Positions 24,147 to 33,418 are shown, counted from the first letter of the stretch. The stretch: DNA of 64,000 nucleotides from Allobosea psychrotolerans (GCF_002917105.1 NZ_PQFZ01000021.1:1-64000), one strand, 5' to 3'. Numbers and translations are program-made. Notes: a model not told the origin generated them from the sequence alone.

Positions 24147-25150
24147 CAGGTAGCCCCGCGCGGGTCGATCGCCGCCTGCAGCAGGTCGACCAGCAGGTTG
24201 ATGAAGACGAACAGCGCCCCGGTGCAGAGCGTGAAGCCCATCACGGCGTTGTAGTCGGATTGCAGGATGGAGCGCACCGCATAGGCGCCGAGGCCCGGCC
24301 AGTCGAACACCGTCTCGACCACGACGGCGCCGGCGAGCAGGATGCCGAAGATCAGGCCGAGCTGCGTCACCGTCGCCGTCATCGCCATGCGCAGGACGTA
24401 TTTCCAGACGATCACCCGGCGCGGAAAGCCCATCGCCTTCTGATAGGCGACGGAGGGCGAGTTGATCACGCCGATGACGCCGTTGCGGGTGAAGCGCACC
24501 ACCGTCGCGGCCGCCGGCAGGGCCAATGTGAGCGCCGGCAGCGCCAGGTGGCGCAACGCATCCCCCAGCATATCGCCGTCGCCTTCGATCAGGGCGTCGA
24601 CGACCATGAGATTCGTCACCGGCGTCGGCGGGAAGCCCTCGATCCGCCCCGAGAGCGGCAGCCAGCCGAGCTTCATCGAGAACAGGAACTGGAGCTGCAT
24701 CGCAAACCAGAACGAGGCGACCGCGAGCCCCGACACCGTGACGACGCGCAGGATGTGGTCCAGCCAGGAATTGCGGTTGAGCCCGCAGAGCACGCCGAGC
24801 GGAATCCCGACCAGCGCCGCGACCAGCACCGCCACGAGCGTCAGTTCCAGCGTCGCCGGCAGGCGCGCGACGAGGTCGTGGATGATCGGCTGCTGCGTGA
24901 ACAGGCTGATGCCGAAATTGCCCTGCGCCACATCGAGGACGTAGCGCAGGAACTGCACCGGCAGCGGCTTGTCGAAGCCGAAGCGCTCCCGCACCTGCTG
25001 CAGCTGCTCGGCGGTGGCGTTCTCTCCGGCGGCGAGAAGCGCGGGGTCGATCGGCACGACGCGCGACAGGATGAAGACGATCGCAAGCAGGCCAAGCATG
25101 GTCGGCAGAAACCAGATCAGGCGGTTCGCCACCAGGGACAGCCAGTTCAT
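24146..25150 (-). CDS. Peptide-type ABC transporter permease (DppB class)
   Basis: A 334-residue permease with the DppB N-terminus (NRLIWFLPTMLGLLAIVFIL), the periplasmic segment with FGFDKPLPVQFLRYVLDVAQ, an EAA loop (AYQKAMGFPRRVIVWKYVLR) and the C-terminal LLVDLLQAAIDPRG. About six membrane helices. It follows the binding-protein gene by 27 bases and overlaps the DppC-like gene. It imports the compound that the SDR and hydantoinase enzymes of the operon act on (inference). Confidence 0.93.
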   Translation of the reverse strand: MNWLSLVANRLIWFLPTMLGLLAIVFILSRVVPIDPALLAAGENATAEQLQQVRERFGFDKPLPVQFLRYVLDVAQGNFGISLFTQQPIIHDLVARLPATLELTLVAVLVAALVGIPLGVLCGLNRNSWLDHILRVVTVSGLAVASFWFAMQLQFLFSMKLGWLPLSGRIEGFPPTPVTNLMVVDALIEGDGDMLGDALRHLALPALTLALPAAATVVRFTRNGVIGVINSPSVAYQKAMGFPRRVIVWKYVLRMAMTATVTQLGLIFGILLAGAVVVETVFDWPGLGAYAVRSILQSDYNAVMGFTLCTGALFVFINLLVDLLQAAIDPRGAT

Positions 25151-25177
25151 GCAGTCGCCTCCGCTCGCATTGCGTGC

Positions 25178-26749
25178 TCAGCCTCGTTTCAACGAGGCCC
25201 AGCGGATGTCCTGCCCGTTGCTGACGGGCGAGAAGCGGATGCCCTCGACCTTGCTCGAATAGGGGCCATACCATTTGGTGTTGTAGACGAAGATCCCGGC
25301 CGCATCGTCGTTCACCATCTGGGTCATCTCCTCATAGAGCTTGCGGCGCTCCTCCTGGTCGCTCGAGACCAAAGCGCGGTCGAGCCGCCTGTCGAACTCG
25401 GGATTGCTGTAATAGGAGAAGGTCCGCGTGCCGTGGTAGCGCGTGCCGTAGAGCTCGCCGACCCAGTTGTTGGGGTCGACATAATAGGTGCTCTTCCAGA
25501 GCGGGATGATGTCCGCCTGCGTCTGGGCGTTGCGCATCCGGCTCGAGACGACCGACCAGGGCGAGACCTCGACTACGACCTCGACGCCGATCTGGCGCAG
25601 CGTGTTCTGGAACAGGGTCGCCGCCTGTTCGGACTCGCTGAAGCCCGCCAGCGCGTTGATGGTGATCGGCCGCAAGGGCTCGGTCACCTTCTTCAGCTCC
25701 TCGCGGGCGAGGTCGAGATTGTAGCTGTAGCCCTTCAGCCCCGGCGGCGTGCCCCAGATGTTGTTTGGGTTCGGACCCGGATTGCGGTTGACCGAGCCCT
25801 TCATGATATTGGCGATGAAGCCGTCATAGTCGAAGGCATAGGCCAAGGCCCGCCTGAAATGGACGTTGTTCATCAGGGGCTTGCTGGTGTTCAGCGCCAG
25901 GATGAAGACGCGCATCGACTCCTGGTCGATGATCTGGACATTGGGCGATTGGCGCAGGCGCTGGATCTGGTCATAGGGCAGGTAGCCGTCGGCGCCCTGA
26001 TAATCGCCGCGGATCAGCCCGAGCACGCGGGTATTGGTCTCCAGCACGGTGCGGAATTCGACATCGTCGAAGGGCTGCCCGGTCCAGCCGGCGAAATGCT
26101 CGACGAAGCGCCGGCCGGTCCAGCCCACCGCCGGATCGTGCCGGCGCAGGGCATAGGAGCCGCTGCCGGCCTCGTTGCGCGCCAGCCAGGCTTCGGCCCA
26201 GTCGCCGTTCTTCTCATTGGCCTTCACCAGCTCGCTGTTGACGATGAGGATGTCGGGCACCGTGGTGAGGAAGATCGCGGAGGGCTGGCTGAGATTGAAC
26301 TCGACGGTGTGGGCGTCGAGCGCCTTGGTCGAGCCGGGCTTGATCGCGTCGAGATAGAGGCTGGCCGCGCCCTTCTTCAGCGCGATGATGCGCTCGATCG
26401 AATAGACCACATCATTGGCGGTGACGGGCTTGCCGTCATGGAACTTGGCGTTCTGGCGCAGCTTGAAGGTGTAGACCTTGCCGTCGCCGGAGACGCTGTG
26501 GCTCTCGGCGAGCCAGGGGATCATCTTCGGGGGATTGTCGACCCAGCGATAGAGCCCGTCATAGAGGTTGAAGCGCGAGGCGGCCCGGGCGGTGTCGAAG
26601 ATCGTATGGGGGTCGAGATTGTCGTAGGGGCTGTTATTCGCATAGACGAATTTGCCCCCGCTTTGCGCCGAGGCGCCGGCCCATCCGGCCGAGGAGAGGG
26701 CGACCGAACCCAGAACCGTCTTCAGAGCATCTCTGCGTGTCTTGGTCAT
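25178..26749 (-). CDS. ABC transporter substrate-binding protein (family 5)
   Basis: A 523-residue SBP_bac_5 protein of the DppA/OppA fold. It begins MTKTRRDALKTVLGSVALSS, a twin-arginine-like leader, with cleavage probable after ASA (about residue 28). Typical blocks include LAESHSVSGDGKVYTFKLRQ and NAKFHDGKPVTANDVVYSIE. It is the specificity subunit of the operon's transporter. The ligand could be a cyclic amide, a peptide or an opine-like compound; the neighbouring hydantoinase genes favour a cyclic or N-acyl amide, but this is not shown by the sequence. Confidence 0.92.
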   Translation of the reverse strand: MTKTRRDALKTVLGSVALSSAGWAGASAQSGGKFVYANNSPYDNLDPHTIFDTARAASRFNLYDGLYRWVDNPPKMIPWLAESHSVSGDGKVYTFKLRQNAKFHDGKPVTANDVVYSIERIIALKKGAASLYLDAIKPGSTKALDAHTVEFNLSQPSAIFLTTVPDILIVNSELVKANEKNGDWAEAWLARNEAGSGSYALRRHDPAVGWTGRRFVEHFAGWTGQPFDDVEFRTVLETNTRVLGLIRGDYQGADGYLPYDQIQRLRQSPNVQIIDQESMRVFILALNTSKPLMNNVHFRRALAYAFDYDGFIANIMKGSVNRNPGPNPNNIWGTPPGLKGYSYNLDLAREELKKVTEPLRPITINALAGFSESEQAATLFQNTLRQIGVEVVVEVSPWSVVSSRMRNAQTQADIIPLWKSTYYVDPNNWVGELYGTRYHGTRTFSYYSNPEFDRRLDRALVSSDQEERRKLYEEMTQMVNDDAAGIFVYNTKWYGPYSSKVEGIRFSPVSNGQDIRWASLKRG

Positions 26750-26771
26750 GCCATCCTCCTCTGTTGCTGGG

Positions 26772-27515
26772 TCAGGGGCTTCCCGTGACCGAAAGCACCT
26801 GACCGGTGATGAAGTCGGCGTAGTCGGACGCCAGGAACATCACGGCATGCGCGATATCCTGGGGCGTGCCCGCCCGCCGGCGCGCCGTGTTCTCGATCAT
26901 GCCGGCCTGGCGTTCGGGCGAATAGGAATTCCACTGGCGCTCGTAATCGGGGCTGGTGCGCTGGAAGCCCGGCGCCACCGCATTGACGGTGATGCCGAAG
27001 GGGCCGAGCTCCTGGCCGAGCTGGCGCGCGAGCCCGATCTCACCGGCCTTGGCCGAGGCATAGGCCTGGATGCCGGTGAGCGAGGTACGCAGGCCCGCCC
27101 CGCTGGCGATGAGCACGATCCGGCCCTTGCCGCGCGCCTTCATGCCGGGCGCGACCGCCTGCGCGGCGAGAAAGGCCCCTGTCAGGTTGACGTCCAGAAT
27201 GGCGCGCCAATCCGCCTCATCGACCTCTTCGAGCGGCTTGGCGCTCTGGCCGAGCACGCCGCCGGCGACATAGACCAGCACATCGACCGGCCGGCCGGCG
27301 ATCGCCTCGCTCCCGGCGACCCAGGCCTGGACCTGACTCTTGTCGCGCAGGTCGAGCGCGGTCTTGTGCGCTGCGAGACCGGCCATCTCATCGGCCAATC
27401 GGTCACCGGCGAAGACATTGGCTCCGCGCGTGGCAAAGCTTTCGACGATGCCACGCCCGATGCCCCGGGCGGCGCCGGCGATCAGCACGCTCTGCCCTTC
27501 GAACGTGATGTTCAT
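26772..27515 (-). CDS. SDR family oxidoreductase
   Basis: A 247-residue classical short-chain dehydrogenase. The cofactor motif is GAARGIGRG (about 14-22), the structural NAG motif appears as YVAGG, and the catalytic Ser and YASAK (Tyr-x3-Lys, about 152-156) are present. The C-terminal FITGQVLSVTGSP is family-typical. The ATG at 27515 overlaps the hydantoinase B stop. It probably oxidises an alcohol or reduces a ketone in the operon's pathway. It is one of two SDRs that flank the hydantoinase pair. Confidence 0.9.
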   Translation of the reverse strand: MNITFEGQSVLIAGAARGIGRGIVESFATRGANVFAGDRLADEMAGLAAHKTALDLRDKSQVQAWVAGSEAIAGRPVDVLVYVAGGVLGQSAKPLEEVDEADWRAILDVNLTGAFLAAQAVAPGMKARGKGRIVLIASGAGLRTSLTGIQAYASAKAGEIGLARQLGQELGPFGITVNAVAPGFQRTSPDYERQWNSYSPERQAGMIENTARRRAGTPQDIAHAVMFLASDYADFITGQVLSVTGSP

Positions 27516-29515
27516 GCCGCTGCTCCGATCGTCCGGGGCGCCACTTGCGGATACGACAGCAGAAGGCTCGCATAGGCGCGCTCGATCGCGGCGACGGGAT
27601 CGCTTGCGGCGGCAGCGTCTGCGCTCACGGCCGCGAAGACCTGGTGCTTCATGAAGAAGCGCCATTCGACGGGCAGGGCAAAGAGCCTTTCCGAGAGATG
27701 GTCCCAGGCGGCATCGGACCACACCGTCTCGAAGGCGAGGCGCGCCGGATCGAGCGTCAGGCCGCCCGGCGCCGGGCCGTTGAGCGCCGGGCCTGGCCGG
27801 GCGCGCAAGGCGAGCGTCTGCTCCTCGTCGAGGATGCCCGCTTCGATCACCACGCCATAGGCCAAGGCGCCGGCTTCGCTGACCTTGCCTTGCGCGACGT
27901 CGTCGAGCACCTCGGCCAGCGGCCGGGTGTAGGGATCGCCCCAGCCGCCGGCGCCCGAGGCCGAGATCATCAGCACGTCGCCAGGCGCGCAGTGCACCAC
28001 ATCGGTGTTGCCGAGCGCTTCCTCGCCCGCCGTTCCGGGGTTGCGCAGGAAGCCGCAGGTCGCGCCGGGCTGGCCGCCCTCCAGGCCCCAGCAGGAGAAT
28101 CGCACGCGGTCGCGGTTACGCGCCGTGACCACCGAATTCGGCGAGAACAGCTGGAACGTCATCTGGGCCGCGAGCCCGCCGCGATGGCGCCCGGCGCCGC
28201 CGCTATCGGGCACCAGGCCGTAGCCGAGCACCTTGATCGGCACCTCGGCTTCGGTGATCTCGATCGGCGTGTTCTTGAGGAAGGAGTTGGAGCCGTCCTG
28301 TCCGTCCTCGCGGGCCGAGCCGCCGCCTCCGCCCGTGATCGGGTTGATCGAAGCCATGGCGAGGCGCCCGGTTCGGCTGTCGGTGGTGCGTACATTGAGA
28401 ATGCCGCCGCCGCCGGCGGGGCCTGCCGGCAGCCGGTCCGGCATGGCCTGCGAGAAGGCGCCCACGACCATGCCCTGGATCCGGGTGCAGGTCAGGCTGC
28501 GCATGCCGGTCGCCGCCGGATAGACCGGATTGACCACCGATCCTTCGGGCAGGATGCAGCGCACTGGCCTGAGCAGCCCGGCATTGAGCGCGACCGTCGT
28601 GTCGAGCGAGTAGACGACGTAGTTGTAGCCGACCAAAGGCAGGATATGCCTCGGCAGCCCGCCGGTCGGCATGTTGAGCGCCGATTGCAGTTGCGGGTCG
28701 CTGCCGCTGAAATCGAACACCGCCTCGTCGCCACGCACCTGCACGCAGAGCTTCAAGCGGCATGGCACGCCGCCGGGGCTGTCCTCGTCGATATAGTCGG
28801 TGAAGACATAGTCGCCATCCGCCATCGCCGCGAACAGGCGCCGGGCCTGCCGGTCGGCCAGGTCGAGCACGCCATGCATCGCAGCGCAGACCGTCTCAGT
28901 GCCGAAGCGGGCGACCGCGTCCATGATCTTGCGCTCGCCCGTCTTGAGCGAGGCGATCTGGGCCTTGAGGTCGCCCCAGTTCTGATCCGGCATGCGCACA
29001 TTGCGCAGCATGATCCGCAGCACCTCGTCGTTCATCACGCCGGCATCGACGAGCTTCATCGGCGGGATCCGGATGCCCTCTTGATGGACCTCCGTCAGCG
29101 CCCGCGACAGCGAGGCGGGCACAGCGCCGCCCATATCGGTGTTGTGGATATGGCCGACGGCGAAACAGATCAGCCGCTCGCCCGCGAAGATCGGCATCCA
29201 CAGATGCATGTCGGGCGCATGGGTGCAGACGAAGCCGGAATAGGGGTCGTTGGTGACGCAGATGTCGCCGGGGCGGTAATCGGGAATCGCCTCGATGGCG
29301 CCGGCATAGTCGAGCCCGATGAACCAGGTCGCGCCGAGATCCTTCGGGCTGGCGAAGGTCTGCCCGCATGGCGTGGTCAGTCCGCTGGTGAAATCCTCGG
29401 TCTCCTTGACGAAGGCGGAATGGGCCGTGCGCAGCAGCGTATAGGCCATGCTCTCGGCCGCGGCCTCGAAATGGCTCTTCAGGATCTGGAGCGTGACCGG
29501 GTCGAGCGTGCTCAT
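27512..29515 (-). CDS. hyuB: Hydantoinase B / oxoprolinase family protein
   Basis: A 667-residue HyuB-type subunit starting MSTLDPVTLQILKSHFEAAA, with conserved blocks TNDPYSGFVCTHAPDMHLW (about 89-107), VGHIHNTDMGG and a Gly-rich GGGGSAREDG segment. With HyuA it forms an ATP-dependent amidase that opens lactam or hydantoin rings (N-methylhydantoinase, 5-oxoprolinase); acetone carboxylase subunits are distant relatives. It is longer than many HyuB proteins: about 100 residues after residue 565 (including ALPVEWRFFMKHQVF) form an extension. Start and stop both overlap their neighbours (ATGA), so translation is coupled. Confidence 0.9.
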   Translation of the reverse strand: MSTLDPVTLQILKSHFEAAAESMAYTLLRTAHSAFVKETEDFTSGLTTPCGQTFASPKDLGATWFIGLDYAGAIEAIPDYRPGDICVTNDPYSGFVCTHAPDMHLWMPIFAGERLICFAVGHIHNTDMGGAVPASLSRALTEVHQEGIRIPPMKLVDAGVMNDEVLRIMLRNVRMPDQNWGDLKAQIASLKTGERKIMDAVARFGTETVCAAMHGVLDLADRQARRLFAAMADGDYVFTDYIDEDSPGGVPCRLKLCVQVRGDEAVFDFSGSDPQLQSALNMPTGGLPRHILPLVGYNYVVYSLDTTVALNAGLLRPVRCILPEGSVVNPVYPAATGMRSLTCTRIQGMVVGAFSQAMPDRLPAGPAGGGGILNVRTTDSRTGRLAMASINPITGGGGGSAREDGQDGSNSFLKNTPIEITEAEVPIKVLGYGLVPDSGGAGRHRGGLAAQMTFQLFSPNSVVTARNRDRVRFSCWGLEGGQPGATCGFLRNPGTAGEEALGNTDVVHCAPGDVLMISASGAGGWGDPYTRPLAEVLDDVAQGKVSEAGALAYGVVIEAGILDEEQTLALRARPGPALNGPAPGGLTLDPARLAFETVWSDAAWDHLSERLFALPVEWRFFMKHQVFAAVSADAAAASDPVAAIERAYASLLLSYPQVAPRTIGAAA

Positions 29516-31575
29516 GTCATGCTGCTCCGTTCCATGCCGCTCCGTCGCAGGATGAGGTTGGCGTAGGCGTCGACCTCGCCGGTGAAGCCGGGCGGCACCC
29601 ATGTGGTGCTGTCGTCCTGGATCACGACGGCCGGCCCGTCGAAATGGCTGCCGGGCGGCAATTCGCGACGCTCGAACAGGCCCGCCGCAATATCCGCGCC
29701 GCGATGCGTGACCGTCAGTTTTCGGCTGGCGACGACATGGGTTCTGGTCATCTCCCGGGCCGGCAAGGCCGGCTTGGGCGTGCGGCCGGCAATGACGACG
29801 CGCAAAGCGACGATCTGCACCGCCGCCTTGTCGTCGGCATGGCCATAGATCTCGGCATGCTTGGCGTGGAAGGCCGCAGTGATCGCAGCCTGGTCGCCTG
29901 CGGCGATCCAGGCCGCCTCCAGAGGCGTCTCGATCTCGTAGGACTGGCCGCGATAGCGCATGTCGCCGGAGATGGTGAGGGCGGCCTCGCCGGAATGGCC
30001 CTGGCTGCCGTGGAGCCAGTCCCGCGCCTCGGCTGCGAGCCCCTCGAAGGCTCGGGCCAGCCTGCCCATCGCCTCGGCCGTCATGTCCAGGAAGACCACG
30101 CGCACGAAATCGGAGCGCAGATCGGCGAGCAGGCCGCCGAGCGCGGCGAGCACGCCGGGCGTCTCCGGGATGATCACGGCCTCCATCCCGATCGCCTCGG
30201 CGACGAGACAGCCCAGCATCGGCCCGGCGCCGCCGAAAGCGAGCAGCGCATAGCCGCTCGGCTCCTCGCCGACCTGCGAGAACAGGCGGCTGATCTCGCG
30301 ATACATGTTGGCGACAGCAAGATCGACGATGGCCTCGGCGGTTGCCGCGACATCGCGTGAAAGTCCCGCCGCCAGCGGCGCCAGCACCGCAAGCGCCCGC
30401 TCCCGGTCGACATTGACGGCGCCGTAGCCGAGCCCGCCGGAGCCGAGGACGCCCAGGGCGGCGAATGCGTCGGTGATCGTCGCGCGCTCGCCGCCGCGGC
30501 CATAGCAGGCCGGGCCGGGTGTCGATCCCGCGCTTTCCGGCCCGACGCGCAGCACGCCGAGCGTATCGACGCTGGCGACGGAGCCGCCCCCGGCCCCGAT
30601 CGACGAGACCGAGACGGTCGGGAGATAGATCGGATAGCGCCCGACGAGCTCGCCGGAGCGGAAATCCGGCATGCCGTCGCGCAGCAGCGCGACATCGGCG
30701 CTGGTGCCGCCGATGTCGAGGCTCATCACCCGGCTGAAACCGGAGCGCTGCGCCACGAAGCCGGCGCCGATCACGCCCGCCGCCGTGCCCGAGAGCAGCA
30801 TCTCGATGCTGCGGTCCTTGCCGGCGGCGGCGGTCATGACGCCGCCATTCGACTTGGTGATCATCGGGGCCGGCGCCACGCCGCGCGCGGTGAGCGCGGC
30901 CTCGAGCCGGCCGATGTAATGCGATACGCGCGGCTGCACCGAGCCGTGGATGCAGGCCGTGATGGTGCGCTCATATTCGCGCACGATCGGCCAGACATCG
31001 GCCGAGCAGAACACCGGCAGCGACGGGCTGAGCTCGGCGATGCGGGCCTTGACCAATCGTTCATGCGCCGGGTTGGTGTAGCTGTGCAGGAAGGCGAGAA
31101 CGATGCCTTCCGCGCCCGCCCTTTCGGCCTGCCGCAGCGCCTCGGAGATGGCCGCATCGCTGGGGACGAGCTCGGCCTCGCCGGCCGCGTTCATCCGCTC
31201 ACCGAGTTCGATCACGCGGTCGCGCGGCACCAATGGCGGCGGCCTGCGCGAGAACAGGTCGTAAGGGTCGGGGATCTTCAGCCGCGCCAGCTCCAGCACG
31301 TCACGGAAGCCTGCGGTCACGAACAGGCAGAGTTTCGCGCCGGTGCCCTGGATGATGCTGTTCACGCCCACGGTCGAGCCATGGGTGAAATAGGAGATGG
31401 CGCGAGGTGAAATCGCGAAGCGGCGCTCGATCTCGTCGAGCCCCTGCAGCACCTCGGCTCCCGGCGCGTCCGGCCGCGACAGCACCTTGAGCGTGCGCAG
31501 TGCCGAGCTGTCCTCGTCGAACACGCAGAAATCGGTGAAGGTGCCGCCGATATCGACGCCGACGCGATAGCCCAT
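29512..31575 (-). CDS. hyuA: Hydantoinase A / oxoprolinase family protein
   Basis: A 687-residue HyuA-type subunit with the N-terminal actin-like nucleotide-binding motif MGYRVGVDIGGTFTDFCVFD, the family block YFTHGSTVGVNSIIQ, the second phosphate loop SLDIGGTSADVALL (about 295) and the adenosine-site AFGGAGPM. It supplies ATP-dependent activation to the HyuB partner encoded downstream with an ATGA overlap. The start follows a 39-codon small ORF by three bases; GGAG about nine bases upstream of the ATG is the probable ribosome site. Confidence 0.92.
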   Translation of the reverse strand: MGYRVGVDIGGTFTDFCVFDEDSSALRTLKVLSRPDAPGAEVLQGLDEIERRFAISPRAISYFTHGSTVGVNSIIQGTGAKLCLFVTAGFRDVLELARLKIPDPYDLFSRRPPPLVPRDRVIELGERMNAAGEAELVPSDAAISEALRQAERAGAEGIVLAFLHSYTNPAHERLVKARIAELSPSLPVFCSADVWPIVREYERTITACIHGSVQPRVSHYIGRLEAALTARGVAPAPMITKSNGGVMTAAAGKDRSIEMLLSGTAAGVIGAGFVAQRSGFSRVMSLDIGGTSADVALLRDGMPDFRSGELVGRYPIYLPTVSVSSIGAGGGSVASVDTLGVLRVGPESAGSTPGPACYGRGGERATITDAFAALGVLGSGGLGYGAVNVDRERALAVLAPLAAGLSRDVAATAEAIVDLAVANMYREISRLFSQVGEEPSGYALLAFGGAGPMLGCLVAEAIGMEAVIIPETPGVLAALGGLLADLRSDFVRVVFLDMTAEAMGRLARAFEGLAAEARDWLHGSQGHSGEAALTISGDMRYRGQSYEIETPLEAAWIAAGDQAAITAAFHAKHAEIYGHADDKAAVQIVALRVVIAGRTPKPALPAREMTRTHVVASRKLTVTHRGADIAAGLFERRELPPGSHFDGPAVVIQDDSTTWVPPGFTGEVDAYANLILRRSGMERSSMT

Positions 31576-31578
31576 GAT

Positions 31579-31698
31579 TCAGCTCCGCCCGTTCGGCATC
31601 GCGAGGATGCGCGGCAGGTCGGTGTGGTCAGGACCGAGCGCCTTGTACCGGACATCCTTCGGCCGGATCCGGGGCTCGCTTCGGATGGAGAGGGTCAT
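31579..31698 (-). CDS. Possible 39-residue small protein upstream of hyuA
   Basis: The gap between the SDR gene stop (31709) and hyuA contains an ATG-to-TGA frame of 39 residues beginning MTLSIRSEPRIRPKDVRYKA. It ends three bases before the hyuA ATG, which places the hyuA ribosome site inside it, as in a coupled leader. It has no Shine-Dalgarno of its own and no domain I recognise. It may be a real small protein, a leader peptide or chance. Confidence 0.3.
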   Translation of the reverse strand: MTLSIRSEPRIRPKDVRYKALGPDHTDLPRILAMPNGRS

Positions 31699-31708
31699 TG
31701 GCGGGCGC

Positions 31709-32470
31709 TCAGCATTGATACTGGAAGCCGTCGACGGTGATCGCCTGGCCGGTGATGAAGCAGGGTTTCGAGGCGGCCAGGAACAGCACGAGCTGCGCGA
31801 CATCCTCCGGGGTGCCGAGGCGATGCAGCGCGATGCCATTTGCGGCGATGGCGGCGCCGCGCTCGCGAGTCAGCACATTGCCCAATTCGGTCTCGATCAC
31901 GCCCGGGCAGATCGCATTGACCAGGATCGTCGGCCCCAGCTCCTTGGCCAGGGCCTTGGTCATGCCGATGATGCCGGCCTTCGCCGAGGCATAGGCGAAG
32001 CGGCTGACGGCTGCGGTGACGCCGCCGGAATGGGCGTTGAGCGACGACATCGAGACGATGCGGCCGCCGCCCTGCGCCAGCATCGCCGGGGCGACCGCGC
32101 GGACATAGTTGAAGCAGCTCTTCAGATTGATCGCGATGGTGCGGTCGAACTCGTCTTCGGTGATGTCGAGGATGCCCTTGGCCATCGAGCGGCCGGCATT
32201 GTTCAGCAGCACGTCGATGCGGCCGAATTCCGCGACGACCTCCGCGGCGATGCGCTGCGCGTCGGCGAAGGAGGAGACATCCGCCTCGAAGCTCAGGACC
32301 TCCCGGCCGAGCCCGCGGATTTCATCGGCGGTGCGGTCGAGCTCCGGCCGCAGCAGGTCGACGAGCGCGATGTCGAAGCCGGCTCCGGCGAGCGCCTTGG
32401 CACAGCCACGGCCGATGCCGCGCGCGCCGCCGGTCACGATCGCCACTGATCTTTCGCTCGCCGCCGTCAT
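31709..32470 (-). CDS. SDR family oxidoreductase, first gene of the hydantoinase operon
   Basis: A 253-residue short-chain dehydrogenase. It shows the cofactor loop GGARGIGRG (about 15-23), the LLNNAG motif (NNAG, about 90), catalytic Ser in MSSLNAHSGG and YASAK (Tyr-x3-Lys), and the C-terminal FITGQAITVDGF. It is promoter-proximal in the operon that runs from 32470 down to 21304 and faces the IclR gene. Together with the second SDR it suggests oxidation/reduction steps before or after ring opening by HyuAB. Confidence 0.9.
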   Translation of the reverse strand: MTAASERSVAIVTGGARGIGRGCAKALAGAGFDIALVDLLRPELDRTADEIRGLGREVLSFEADVSSFADAQRIAAEVVAEFGRIDVLLNNAGRSMAKGILDITEDEFDRTIAINLKSCFNYVRAVAPAMLAQGGGRIVSMSSLNAHSGGVTAAVSRFAYASAKAGIIGMTKALAKELGPTILVNAICPGVIETELGNVLTRERGAAIAANGIALHRLGTPEDVAQLVLFLAASKPCFITGQAITVDGFQYQC

Positions 32471-32472
32471 GC

Positions 32473-32566
32473 GCTGAATTCACTCCGCTTGCATGTGTTG
32501 CCGCTGGAACGTGCTGAATTCATCCGGATTGAAGGGGAGCGTATCGTCGGCTAATTTGTTCGACAA
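32473..32566. promoter_or_regulatory. Divergent control region between the SDR operon and the IclR gene
   Basis: The 116-bp gap holds two direct repeats GCTGAATTCA (32473-32482 and 32513-32522), spaced 40 bases centre to centre (about four helical turns), and a TTGT-TCG-ACAA inverted repeat (32556-32566) just before the IclR start. These are the best candidates for IclR binding sites; promoter elements are not assigned. Confidence 0.4.
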
Positions 32567-32586
32567 GCAGGATCAGGTTCACATAT

Positions 32587-33375
32587 ATGAATACCGAAGT
32601 GAAATCGGCGGCCCGGATCCTCGACCTCTTGGAGTATCTCGCAGGCTGTGCCGAGCCGGTGAAACTCAAGGAGATCGTCGCCGCGCTCGGCTTCCCCAAG
32701 AGCAGCGCCCATGCGCTCGCCCAGACTCTGGTCTCTCGCGGCTACGCCATCCAGGATTCCACCGAACGCTATGTGCTGGTCCATGCCAGCCGCCATCGTT
32801 CCGCGACCCGCGCCCATGAGGCGAGGCTGCTCTCCGCCGCGCATCCGATCATGGAGCAGTTGCGCGACGTGTCCGGCGAGACTGTCGTCCTGGCCGTGCG
32901 CACCACCCGGGGTGAATCGAAGCGCCTGGCGAAATGCGTCAGCCGCCAGGCCATCCGTTTCGATGTCGATCTCGACGGCCAGAGCGATTCCTATTGCACT
33001 GCGACGGGCAGATTGCTGCTGGCGCATTGGGAGGCCGGCCTCGCCAATGCCTATCTGGCGCGCGTCCCCCTGATCGCGCGGACGCCCAAGACCGTGACCG
33101 ACCCCGACGCGATCCGTGCTCTCTTCCTGAGGATCCGCGCGGAAGGCGTTTCCGTCTGCGACGAAGAGCATGTCACCGGCTCGACGGGGCTTGCCGTGCC
33201 GATCCACGGCCGCGACGGCAGCGTCGTGGCGGCGCTCAATCTGGGCGTGGTGACGATGCGCTACCACGCCCGCAGCCACGAATTGATCGCGATGCTGAAG
33301 CAGGCCGGCCGGCAGATCAGCGAGCGGCTCGGCTATCGGCAAGACACCCGGCAAGAGGCGGACAGCGTCGCCTGA
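32587..33375 (+). CDS. IclR-family transcriptional regulator
   Basis: A 262-residue IclR protein with an N-terminal winged helix (SAARILDLLEYLAGCAEPVK, then IVAALGFPKSSAHALAQTL) and a C-terminal effector domain including SYCTATGRLLLAHW and the end block ALNLGVVTMRYHARSHELIA. It is divergent from the SDR-hydantoinase-transporter operon and is the obvious local regulator. The ligand is probably the operon's substrate or an intermediate. Start ATG 32587 gives the usual family N-terminus. Confidence 0.92.
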   Translation: MNTEVKSAARILDLLEYLAGCAEPVKLKEIVAALGFPKSSAHALAQTLVSRGYAIQDSTERYVLVHASRHRSATRAHEARLLSAAHPIMEQLRDVSGETVVLAVRTTRGESKRLAKCVSRQAIRFDVDLDGQSDSYCTATGRLLLAHWEAGLANAYLARVPLIARTPKTVTDPDAIRALFLRIRAEGVSVCDEEHVTGSTGLAVPIHGRDGSVVAALNLGVVTMRYHARSHELIAMLKQAGRQISERLGYRQDTRQEADSVA

Positions 33376-33418
33376 TCGGAAGCGGCGCTGCGCGTTGCAG
33401 AGGCCCTGCTCCGAACCC

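Noticed and set aside
24260..26788. 842-residue plus-strand open frame
   Set aside because: It is antisense to the DppB-like and binding-protein genes, with Asp/His/Arg-rich composition typical of the antisense frame of GC-rich genes and no domain.
27545..29566. 673-residue plus-strand open frame
   Set aside because: Antisense to hyuB; no recognisable motif and composition typical of a shadow frame.
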